From Phycomyces blakesleeanus NRRL 1555(-) (Eukaryota; Mucoromycota; Mucoromycetes; Mucorales; Phycomycetaceae): a DNA stretch of 64,000 nucleotides. The position numbers were made by a program, and so were the translations under genes. Of the stretch, positions 11,401-22,863 are shown piece by piece. Position 1 is the stretch's first letter. Every line of letters begins with the position of its first letter. Below the pieces are notes generated by a model that did no database searches, was not told where the DNA came from, and saw only the letters and a list, made by a program, of their open reading frames with translations. The DNA is taken from the NCBI RefSeq assembly GCF_001638985.1, contig NW_017265140.1, forward strand, positions 1,364,001-1,428,000, written 5' to 3'.

Positions 11401-14400
11401 GATGCTAAATGAAAGGGCTACAAATGGAAGTGTCAAAAACAAATCTCGCTTTTTTAGAGTAAATTGTAGATCATTATATCTAAATAAAGAAAATAATGAA
11501 GGAACGAAGGAATAAAAAAAGAAAACGCTGTGACAGATCTGCCACTAAATATACAAATAACATTTCTTTAAGAAATAGACTTGATATATATATATGAGAA
11601 TGTTTAGTACAAGGTAAATTAACCTTTGAGCGATACTGAATTTTGCAACCCATAAATAAATAGCTCAATGTGAGTCGAATTCAGCTGTTTTATACTACAC
11701 TATGTTTTTATTTTTTTTCTAAAAAAAAGGTTGACTTTAGTAGGAGATTCTTGCAAGTTTCCTTTTTTCTAGGGGGGGGGGGGGGGGGGGGGGATATGGG
11801 CTTAAAGGTTGCTTTAAAGGTTGAAGTTCGATGAAGCATCACTTCATTTCGCCCCTTTTTTTGTTATATAATCCGATTTCATTTTCTCTCTCGGTATCCA
11901 ACTATTGTCCCACCACTACGTTTTTTCAATGAATGCAAAGTACCATAATCTCCCCCCAGCACAACAAAGTACAGCGAATAGTAAAATCTTGCCATATTTG
12001 GGTATTAGAAATATTTTATCCCTGATTTTTTGCACACGTATAATCTATGAGCTCGAAATTTAAATGGGTCTTTTGTATTTGGACATTTGAAATCAATAAA
12101 TATATTGTCCTAGATCTCGTAATAGTACTTTATTTTTCTCAGTTCAAAAAATGTGATTTGTGACTATCTTACAGTCAAAGCTCTATATAGTGATAGTGAC
12201 AGAAAAGAAACACAACTACCATAAACAATATATATAGACCTCGATGTAATTTTTGAAACATGATCATTTTAAAAAAAATATTATGTCTATTAACTTGAAA
12301 CACCATAATAAAAGCTACGACTCTTATAATATTCATACATATTATTGCAAAACCTACAATTGCACAGAAAAGTTGCTTTTTTTGATGCACACATGTTTAC
12401 TGGCGGATTTTTTTTTTAAAAAATATATCGTCTGTTGGTGGATATATCGATATTGTCATTTTTAAATTAGAAAAATCTATGAATATTTGACTCTTATTGG
12501 TCAGACAAGTATAGGCCAAAATTGGATAATTTTGTATACATCTTTATTAATAAAAAAAAAAGGACACGGCTTTCCAGTTATTTTCTGAGCTATATGCTCT
12601 AAGAAAAAGATGCTACCAAACATGGCATTATTGTGCAAATACCCAATTTTCACTAAGGATGGTTTTTTTGAGTGGAAAAATCAGAACTTTTGGTCAATAT
12701 TTGAGCAATCAATGTCAAATGTCCTTTGAACAGTGGATTCTAATGTGCTTCACCAGGTTACTTACACATGTAAAAACACTTTTCATAACTTATTTGGATA
12801 TATAGCCGATTTCCTGTATTCAATTTGACATTTTGATCCATATGGTCTTTTTTTGTTAAACAATGCTCCATTTCATCAGTAAACTCTATACTATTTAATG
12901 TGTAATTGCCTGATCAAATAAATATGCCTAGGATTAAAATAGCCCAGATACTGGTATTTAAATATACACTTCTATAATATAAGGGCATTTAGCATACCTC
13001 CAAACTATCCAGCCGTTATCACAAACTTCAACTGACCCACAAAATATATCAACCTTTGAACGGAACATACGGTGTTGCAACCTCAAATTGACCCTCACAC
13101 CAGCATATCAAAGTTCATAAAAACCCATTTATTATGACCATCACACACACAACGTTTTTTTATATATTTAAAATAGTTTAAAATGTTATATTTTGATATA
13201 AATGGATGGTATCTTCGAATCATCAGATACTATTTTTTTTCAATTTGCACTCGGAACACACTGCTAATTCTCTACAATATTTTTAATTTACTAATTTATA
13301 TATTCTCGATCTTGTTTTTACTACATATACCATATACTTTTCTTAAACTCTTGACTTTTTTTTTTAGCTAGCCTTACCTTATTTCAATAATAATAATTCA
13401 AGAAAATATATGTTTAATGATTTTCTTGGTCTCCTCCGCAATTAAAGCAAATAATAAATAAATACTTAATATTGTTACTCATCAGTTTCCTCCAAAATCT
13501 AGAATCTATACTTTCAATTTTTGGGTGTTCTCTTAAATTTTGCGCTCTGAAAGTTTATGAATAATTTATATACTGCTAAAATAAACTTATTTAAATAAAT
13601 TACTATACACCTTCTGATGTAGCTGTATTTATAAGTGCTGTAACGTAAATATTAGCCATTGGGGGCTATTAGCTAACTTTTGTGAACTATAGCATAGGTG
13701 AAAAAAAAAGACAATCGAAAAATAAATTAAACTGAAGAGCAAGAGAGTGATTTCTTGTAAACAAATTTTATAAAGAATGACAGCAATTTATTCCACATGA
13801 ACTTTGGGATAAAGCAGAAACCAATAAACTACATCTTAATAGAATCAGACTGTATTATTTTACAGTCAAACACGAAGATTTCTCTAACCCTATTTATATA
13901 TATATATATATTAGACATATAATTCTCTTAAAGATATTTTGTAAACTCAAATGTTTAAATAATAAGATACCACTGACACAGTCGAACCTTGGACAGATTT
14001 GATATTTCGATCACTATCATATTATTTCTCTTTACATGACCAGTACGCAGCAAATACACAGCCACTTTCCTATTTTTTATGGCAAGTTTTTTTATGATCT
14101 TTTTAATAATAGATATATTATTACTTATTCTTTATTTCTAAATATTTAACATATTACTCTTATCATTATTCGATTGTGCATATAAAAATTATCATTATTA
14201 TCCTAAGAATGTTTATAAACAAAGTGTCATCAAATGAATAAAGACTATTCATAAAGCATATATCTTTTTCTTTTTCTTCTTTTTGCATTGATCTGAATAG
14301 CACAGCTAATTATCGCAAAGTTTATGAGTGTTAAACCAACTATGCTATATTTATATTTATCTGTATATCTTGAATTCCTTTCACACCGCACAAGCAAACA

Positions 14401-16633
14401 TATAATGTCTCACTACCTTATTATCTAGCTGATTTGGAGAGTATAGAATAATATTATATATATTGTATACACAGCGTTTACACATCATATTGAACAACAT
14501 TCTAAAAAAATAAAACGATTATGCATTCAAGCTTACTATAATATTTGGGGTGGAAGAGATAAATCAGATTGAAGTCGGCTACAATGATCTAATTTTTATA
14601 AGTTATGATATTCTAATATTGATTGATATTGAGCTGGTATGAAAGAGTAAATTTATAGGAAGAAAAGCTGCAAGTAATAAATATATGATATAATCCAAAA
14701 TAAATATTTCTAAAAACAGCGCTAACAAAAAAGCTAAGAGATCAGAGGCTATAAAGATATTAAATACATTTAAAATAAAGATAGGTAAATTGATCGCGAC
14801 AGGAAAATATTATACATTACTCTCCATCTATTTCATACTGGGGTACTTTTCTAAAAGAAAAGCTAGCTACTAAGCTGGTAGATAGAGTAATAATGGAATA
14901 GAGCAGAAAAATATGAAAGTATCACTATGAAAAGAACAGAAGAATCAGAGGGCGATTTTTAAAAAAAAATATCATAAACATTTCTCAAAATCGCTATCTA
15001 AATTACCCCTTATTTCACATGGTGTGAAAATAAACAAAAAAGTTCTTGAAATAAAGCAGTGATATTTTTTCAGTGTGCTAAAATTTATAAAAACGAGCCA
15101 AAGATATATTCTGTCACTATTCCTAGTGGCCTTTTCTGTTCACATAGACACACATACACATACACATCTATGTGTCTATAATGTACTTCACTATAAAAGA
15201 AATAAAAAACTATAGAAAATTTATTAGATATTTAATGCTTCACATGCTTTAAAAAATTAGTAGACAAAAGCCAAGTTTCCTGTTTCTAATGTTACACAGC
15301 ATATTATCAAATGCAAGATTCCGAATACCCCCTATATAATACTTTTGCGAAGCCTAGGCAAATATATCATAAATATACAAGTCAAAATAACAAAGAGGTA
15401 TAGAACATAAAAAAACCTCCAGCTATTACACACTGCCACCTTTAAAAAAGTCATAGTATTGGTAGTTCTTTTGAAAAATAATTATATTCAATGTATTGAG
15501 TATTTAAAAGTAGTTTTGATAAATATTTCAATCATATTAAATAAAGTAAGTAAGGGATAAAAACAAATAGCAAAGGCGTTTTTATCATATGCATACCAAC
15601 GGAATCAGCAAGGAATTTGATAAACAAAAAAAAACAACTAGTGTATTTATGTTTCTATCACTACTCAGCCCACATTCCCATTTTATTTTCTATAAATTTA
15701 CTCGTTTTCTCAAGTTTCCTCTTTTCTTTCTTCCTCTCTTCCTTTTTATTTTGGCACGGTAAGTTTGACATCATGCTCTCAAAGGTAAGTTATTATTTTT
15801 TATAAATTTACTCTTTTCTTTCTTCCTCTCTTCCTTTTCACTTTTTACACAGTAAGCTTGATATCCTACTCTCACAGGGAAGTTATATCTTTAATAAAGC
15901 CTCCAAAAGCACTGCCTATACAGTAGGTGTTTCTTACAATTATTATAATAATGTAAGCACTCTATGATTTCAAGAATCTTTTAAGCGCTTTATATCCTTC
16001 CTATCTTAAAACCAGTTATTCTTGCCACGCCATAAAGTAAGTTATATGCCTGACATCAAAAATACTCTTTGTGCTTTTATACCTTACCTTTGGCTCCCAT
16101 ACACGATCTTAGCAAAAAAGTAAAGAACGCAAGAAAAATTCCTATGCTCTTAAATACTTACATATTATCATTCCGTCAAAAACGCGAGTATGAGACATAT
16201 CAAGGGCATATGTTGCCAATACAAGTATTTGTCCGTTCACATTATAACTAATAATACAGGAATGATAATCTGTAATAGACAAACACATTCAAAACACAAT
16301 ATGAGCACAGTATATCTACATTTTTAACCACAACTTTGATATTCGTAATATTATTTTTTCAAGCACAAGAATGATAGATACATTACAGTTAAAACTTAAC
16401 CGCTAGGAGATTAATTTCAAGCATACTTGTGCATAACATTGCATTATAAGTAGTAAGGACATATAAAAAAGGAAATAGTACCAGATATATTAGCATAACA
16501 GATACTAACCCTACCAACTTATTATAGAACAGTCATAGCTATAGTACAGATAAATTTGTCCCAAAAGCACATTTAAATATCTAAGAATAATTATACAACA
16601 AACACACCAAACATTTTCATTGTAAAACATATA
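5254..16633. other. gene-poor AT-rich stretch
   Basis: Over 11 kb without a recognisable gene. Frames are short and of low complexity. Notable content: a TA microsatellite (about 5438-5469), a pair of adjacent hairpins (7898-7921 and 7922-7935), weak coding-like minus-strand fragments between about 9336 and 10348, T(n)A(n) tracts (8748-8764, 12408-12423) and the 22-G run at 11772. No tRNA with a B-box-like GGTTCGAATCC motif was seen. Confidence 0.6.
11772..11793 (+). repeat. 22-nt poly-G homopolymer
   Basis: An uninterrupted run of 22 G in a very AT-rich context, the only long G/C homopolymer in the window. It could form a G-quadruplex, or be inflated by sequencing or assembly. Confidence 0.9.
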
Positions 16634-17828
16634 GGTGAGTAAACAGTGTTATTTATGAATAGCTATACCAACATCCCCCATCTTTTTTTCAACGCCAGAC
16701 ATATCTGATATGAGTATAACAATCCGAAAAGTAAATTTTATCACGACCACGTCGAATACAACCGCAATTACAACGACGACTACAACGACTACTACAACAA
16801 TTACTATGTGATGGGATTACGATAAGGTTACGATAAGCTTATGATTACGATACGATACAATACGACTACAATACAATGCGATACTATGTAATATGCTGGG
16901 ATGGGATAGGATGTGATGGGAGCAAGGGTTTGAATAACTAGTGGTCGAATATATCGGTAAGTAAACAGTTAATTATGAGCATGGCTATACTAACACCACC
17001 CTCTTTATTTATGTGCGAGAAATCTCTGATATGAGTATAACTATCCGAACAGCAAGTCTTTACGATTACAATTACGATATGATGTGATGTGATGGGATAC
17101 GGTACGATGCGGTTACGATACGACTACGATACGATTACGATACGACTACGATACGATTACGATACGACTACGATACGATGCGATGCGACTACGATACGAT
17201 ACGCTGTGATGGGATGTGATGGGATGTGATAGGATGTGATGGGAGCAAGGGTTTGAATAACTAGTGGTCGAATATATTGGTAAGTAAACAGTTAATTATG
17301 AGCATGGCTATACTAACACCACCCTCTTTATTTACGTGCGAGAAATCTCTGATATGAGTATAACTATCCGAACAGCAAGTCTTTACGATTACAATTACGA
17401 TATGATGTGATGTGATGGGATACGGTACGATGCGGTTACAATACGATTACGATACGATTACGATACGATTACGATGCGATTACGATACGACTACGATACG
17501 ATACGCTGTGATGGGATGTGATGGGAGCAAGGGTTTGAATAACTGGTTGTCGAATATATCGGTAAGTAAACAGTTAATTATGAGCATGGCTATACTAACA
17601 CCACCCTCTTTATTTACGTGCGAGAAATCTCTGATATGAGTATAACTATCCGAACAGCAAGTCTTTACGATTACAATTACGATATGATGTGATGTGATGG
17701 GAGCAAGGGTTTGAATAACTGGTTGTCGAATATATCGGTAAGTAAACAGTTAATTATGAGCATGGCTATACTAACACCACCCTCTTTATTTATGTGCGAG
17801 AAATCTCTGATATGAGTATAACCATTTG
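16634..17828. repeat. complex tandem repeat with internal TACGAT arrays
   Basis: A unit beginning GGGAGCAAGGGTTTGAATAA recurs at 16918, 17241, 17523 and 17699, with spacings 323, 282 and 176 bp; a diverged partial copy precedes it at about 16634. Each unit has a conserved ~150-bp part (for example CTGATATGAGTATAACTATC) followed by a variable array of TACGAT, TACGAC and GATGTGATGGG words. Length differences come from the array. The last copy ends at about 17828. It lies about 1.3 kb beyond the 3' end of the Fanzor gene. I see no coding function. Confidence 0.85.
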
Positions 17829-18978
17829 AACGTATGCTCTAGTTGGAGTATTAAGCAAATTTATTTTTTGAAAATAAAACAAAATTATGAGCGCAAACAA
17901 CTTGGAAATATAGAGACTAAAAAAATAAATTTCATGCATGTAACGTTGATAGTTTGACATAGTAATTCCTTTTAGAAGCTCTCATGAGCTACTAAAGCAT
18001 AAACTAAGCTTTATATATATTCGCTTTGCTGTATCTTATATTGCTCATTATTATGAGATATTTACAATTTTTAGCATAATACAGAAAAAGTTGGATATTA
18101 TTCTTGTAATTGTCAAACATTTATTATATTTTTTAAGAAATCTATCGGACACGGACTACATGTATATATACTAGGTATGTTCAAGAGTTTAATACTTTTT
18201 AAGCGCGTCTGTATTCCATTTTTAACCCAAAAACTCTTGCTTTCTATCATGTGTGTCTGTTGAATGATGCGCGAATCAACATTGGATGTCAATTTTAATG
18301 AGAAAAATAGAGAACTGATCTTCTATATTGAATGTTCTGGCAAACTCATTTCATCAAGAATATTTTGAGAGCTATATATTAGCTAATGAGATATCTGTAT
18401 CAACAGTATTGTAGGTTTCGCTAGTAAATAAGGTTTCGCATCGTTGTCGCTCGTCTTTTTCTGTTTTTTCTGCATCCTTTGTTGTTTACTTTTTACTTTT
18501 TTTTCATAGTTTTTAGCTCTAGTAGTCACATACATATGAGAATAGTCACGCATTGTTCGCCTATTTTTTTTAGGTGTGCATGCCAGCGATGAATGGATAG
18601 ATTAGTTGCGTAGATTAGATGGAAGACTCTTCGTTCACTTTAGTCTTCTTTACTGAAAAGGAATTTGTGAAACTCAACTCCGTTAAAGTAGTTGAAGTAA
18701 CGATTGCCGTTCTTTCAAAAAAAAAAGTGTGTGTGTTAGGTACTACCACACTCGTCAGTATTATTTTTGAAATGGAGTTGAGTTTGACTGTATAAAATAT
18801 CTTCAGAATCTTAGTAGAGTTTGAAAACCCAAGAAAATATGAAATATTTTTAGCGGTTTCTACCAGAGAAATAATCTAAGACTTTGTTCATCAAGGATAC
18901 AGAAGTATGGGAATTGTATAATACAAATATACATATTTGGTCTAATGAATTAATCGAAGAAAAATAAAAGGAGGAGGA
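17829..18978. other. intergenic spacer 3' of the Fanzor gene
   Basis: AT-rich with no ORF of note. It contains an imperfect inverted repeat described separately (18670-18785). No clear terminal inverted repeat or target-site duplication of a transposon could be recognised by eye. Confidence 0.5.
18670..18785. repeat. inverted repeat, 14 of 15 bp, 86-bp loop
   Basis: AAACTCAACTCCGTT (18670-18684) is matched by AATGGAGTTGAGTTT (18771-18785) in inverted orientation with one mismatch. It lies about 330 bp past the Fanzor stop codon. It could be a transposon-end remnant or an RNA stem; nothing decides between them. Confidence 0.6.
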
Positions 18979-19016
18979 GCCCTGTGGAGTTCCTTTATTT
19001 CCCACAAAAAATGGGC
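18979..19016 (-). ncRNA. hairpin in Fanzor 3' flank, omega-RNA-like candidate
   Basis: GCCC-TGTGG (18979-18987) pairs with CCACA (19002-19006) and GGGC (19013-19016): nine base pairs with a 6-nt one-sided bulge and a 14-nt loop. It begins about 100 nt downstream of the Fanzor stop on the minus strand, followed (in gene direction) by a GGAGG-like purine/pyrimidine stretch. In TnpB and Fanzor systems the guide RNA scaffold lies in or just after the 3' end of the gene, so the position fits. That this is the guide RNA is inference only; it may equally be a 3' UTR hairpin. Confidence 0.3.
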
Positions 19017-19114
19017 AGTCACTTTTTTTTTTTAAAAAAAAGAAATGATAATATTAATTAATAAATTAAAAATTCATAAGCATTGGTACTATACAATGAT
19101 ATTTACCCCCAGAG

Positions 19115-22100
19115 CTACAACGTAGCTGCCAAATCGTCTCTTCGTGTACAGAAGTCAGATGTTATTTTTGTATAATGTTCAGCATTTATTCGGCTGACGT
19201 TGTAAAAAGGAGGTGGTGCGGCACCAAACATAACTGAGCTTAGGCCTACCAGCCCAATGGCGAGAGCTGAAAGTGCATCTCTCGGCTTACTTGCACATCG
19301 ATTCTTGGCAGTTATGCACCGAGGATTGATACAAAGGAAGGTGCCTTTGTTGACTTTGTAACTTCCTTCCTTTTTGCCAGGAATCCTCGGATTGGTTAAA
19401 GGCGAAAAGCAGAATATACACGTTTGGGAGGTCTTGCACTCATTTATGATGCAGACATTAACTGCTTCCCCATGTATCTTCTGCTTCCACTTACCACCAT
19501 ACTTTCTAAAGCCTTTGATTCGAGAACCGGAATCGGTTCCTCGATCACCAATGAAGAGTATCAAGGGCTTTTTAGAAGACGACTTATCTGTTGAGCAAAA
19601 AAAAAATGCGCGTTAATAAAAATCGAATATAATACTAATATTGGTAACAAACTATTACTCTCTGAATGCTTCAATTCCAATCTCTCTCGCCGACAGAGAT
19701 GATGTCGATAACGATGTTGTTGGATTTCTACATGTCTTTTTTGGTTGATGATTTTTGGAGAATTGTAGAAATCCCGCAGGCTTCGCCGTTGATCGTATTT
19801 AGCACGAAAGTTCCCGATGGCCATGTCAATAGAAGTAACAGGGGCCGACTCCATTTCTCTCAATGAATTTTCTATTAACTGGACCTTTTTCCCTTCATCC
19901 GTGTACTTCTTTCGTCTTTCTAAATATTTTCGTTGCCGAAAATACCCACAGCCAACATCAACATCACTAGCCTTCGTATTTGTAACTGATGGCAAATGTA
20001 GGAATGATTCTTCTTCTTTAGATAGATTCAAGCCGATACTGTCTTCATTGGAGACCTTGCTTAACGCGGTGTAATAGTTGAAAAGCTTTAGGTGAAATTT
20101 CATTCTTTGTAACGACATCGGTATTGATGTTGTCATATTCACCAGGCCATTGTCAGTACCCGCATAGTTAAAGTCACCAGGATTCACAACAGTTCGGTCC
20201 TCCGCCTTGGTCACACCTTTGCCACATTTCTCAATTGGACTTCTGCTATCATGAGGGACATCTTTAACATTATGGAGCTTTGATTTGAAACGAATTGCCA
20301 TCTGTCGGAAATATAGCTGTTGTCTTTTTTCGGCGAGTTCGTTTCTGATCTTGTTAACCATCAAATAAGATTTATATCTCGATTCTTTATATTTTTCAAT
20401 CGTCTGGTATAACTGATCCTTGTCATCTGTTGTCCCCCAATTTGATTTACATTCTTTGATTTTCCTTTGGAAGTTACTATCTTTCAGAAGATCTAGCTCT
20501 CTTTTACGGACAGATTCAAGCATCTTGACTTCTTCTGTTAAGCTTTGAAGCTCAGAAAAAAGAACATCCTTTGTTTTTCGTCCTTCTTGAATAATGCTCG
20601 GGTTTCTTAAAATCCGTGCTTCATATGACTGTTTTGTCTCCTCTTTTACGGTGCCATGGGTTTTTATTTTTGATCCCAATAATCGTACTGTTTTCATTCC
20701 TGGTAGACATGTCATCCGATGTGCAAAAGATAGGCCATACGATTTACATGCTTTCTGAATCTCTCCTATATCAAATACTGCGTTAAATGTGGCATCTTTG
20801 TTTTGGCGCGCTTTGTCTTGAGACCCTATCAGCTCATCCCTATTATACCCATAGAGTATCATTCTACTATACCCTTTCTTCTCTTGCTGGTTGGTATGTG
20901 ATGATGGTTCTTCCGACTTTTCTTGATCTATATTCTGAGTCAATAGCTGATATAATGCAATTGAATCCAGGTGTAGTGCACTCAATGACGAGAATGATGT
21001 TGAAGGACATAATGCGCGAGTAAACTTTGTATAACGTGCATATTTAAGAACGTCGTTTGCAAAGATACAGAAATACATCTGATACGCAATTACGTGATAT
21101 TGCTTTTTCGGAGGCAAGAACTTCATCAACGTATTGCAGATCAACAAGCATACTGACTGTTCGGTGGTGGTGGCCTCAGGGGACTGATGTTTGATATCTT
21201 CTAAATATACAGGCGTATCATTGCTGAAGACCAAGTGTTTGATTACGGACTTGAGTTGATTCAACCTCCTTTCCGGAACATCATCATCCAAAGTCCCCTC
21301 CTCTTCCAGAAAATCTTGCTGTTCTTCCGTGATGTTCAAATCCTGAACAACGAGCTTGTGTTCCACAGAAGCTTCCTTTCTATCATTCAACATTTGGCTT
21401 ATATTCTAAAGTAAAATGAAGCATTAGCTGGCAATTTCAAGCCAATGAAAATGTTTCCACCTTACCTTTTTAAAAGTATGCCTTAAATTTGCTAGACGCT
21501 GCTTCGCACTATTTATCTTAGTGGCCCACTTTTCTCCTTCTAATCCGCTTGCTTTTTCCTTTCTTTGTACCAACTTTTTCAGCTTTTTATCCTCTGCACG
21601 ACAAACATAACGCGCATGGTTTCTTATATCCTTCTTTCCAGGTGGATTCCTTGTTGTTGTGGTCGAGATACGCTTTGATTCTCTATTGCGGGCAAGATGG
21701 TGGCGAAGTAGCACTAGTATCACTTTGTCCAAAAGCTTGTTAATTATCTTTTTCCCGTCCCACATATTCTCGAAGTTGACCAGGTACATTTCAAGAGCCA
21801 TCGACATTGCCGACGATGATGCTTTCTCAAGATAGAAGCTCTGTTTATCAAGGCCGGATTCTTTGAAAGAACAAAACAGACTATTCTGCACAGGGTGGGC
21901 GTTTAAATTTTCTTCTTTAGCACCACGGGCACCAAAAAAATAACTATACACAACTTGCAGATGTTGGCTTGTGAAGAGACACTTGGAGTCCGTCTCAAAT
22001 CGTTTAGAGGCAATTAAATCCTTGTCCATTGGCTGGATGGTCTGTTTTGGCTCATTAGTTGTAACAAAAGGCAGCAATTTGGCGAGGTTGAACCCAGGAA

Positions 22101-22863
22101 CTTTCTTAATCTTGATATCATTGTTGTCAAAGAAGAATTCGCTAGTCTTCAGCTCACTTATCATCATATTTACGAGTGCCGAAAAGCAAAGGGTATAATC
22201 TGTCGAGGTAACCATCGAATCTTGTAATCTAGTACACACGAATGTCTTTACAATAGGAAGGAGATCCGATCTGAAGAGGCTGTTTATCTGGACCGTGCAC
22301 GTTCTCATTTCTTCATACGGCTGTTTATTTGTTGGAGTGGAAGAAGAGTATACTTTAGCTGTGTCTTTTACGACCGAACCTACGGCAGCCTCAGCTATTT
22401 TGTCGAAGTTTTGAGATACGAACTTCTTCCATTCTTCAACATTTTTTAGCCCAGGGCGGTGCTCCATATGTGAGCGCATTACTTTTCTGTCACACTTGGC
22501 AAGTTGTGCTGCGTTCGTTATTATTGCTGCCGGTAGAATCTTTACATTTAGGAGCTTGTTTTTCAGTTCACTTGTTTTATCTTGAGTTTTAGTTTGCTTG
22601 ACAAGTTCTTCTACGCGGCCTCTCATCGAAGTAAAGAAGCATTCCTCCAAGTCTTTCACCGGCCCTTCTACACGATTTCTTTTGTTGAAACTTTCTTCTG
22701 AAAAGCTTTCGGATAAGGTTCTTTTGGTATTACTTTGTAGAAAGGATGGCGGCAAGGTGTTCACTCCTTGGTAAAAAGTTTCTTGCGGCGTTTTTTTTCG
22801 ACGCATTCGATTATTCTTTCTCAAACTTGCGAATATGGCGTTTGTTTGTACTATACATTTCAA
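19115..22863 (-). CDS. Fanzor-family (eukaryotic TnpB-like) RNA-guided nuclease
   Basis: Three exons: 22863-21466, 21405-19659 and 19587-19115, with introns of 60 and 71 nt in phase, 1205 aa. Fanzors are eukaryotic TnpB homologues that use a guide RNA to cut DNA. Motifs seen: RuvC-I with Asp884 in GTDNGLVNM; a GDRG block near 1062 at the usual RuvC-II position; Glu1098 in INECKTSQTC just before the zinc ribbon; Cys1105 and Cys1108 paired with Cys1134 and Cys1139; RuvC-III with Asp1152 in RDALSALAIG. The ~880 residues before RuvC-I form a long, partly coiled-coil and basic N-terminal region with no recognised domain. The start could also be Met20 (22806), which begins MRRKKTP. No stop or frameshift interrupts the gene, so it looks intact. 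It stands alone in a repeat-rich spacer, as expected for a mobile element. The family call is strong; activity and subtype (Fanzor1 likely) are inference. Confidence 0.88.

Noticed and set aside
16634..17828. Possible CRISPR-like array
   Set aside because: Unit lengths vary, there are no short repeats with unique spacers, and the organism is a eukaryote; it is a minisatellite.
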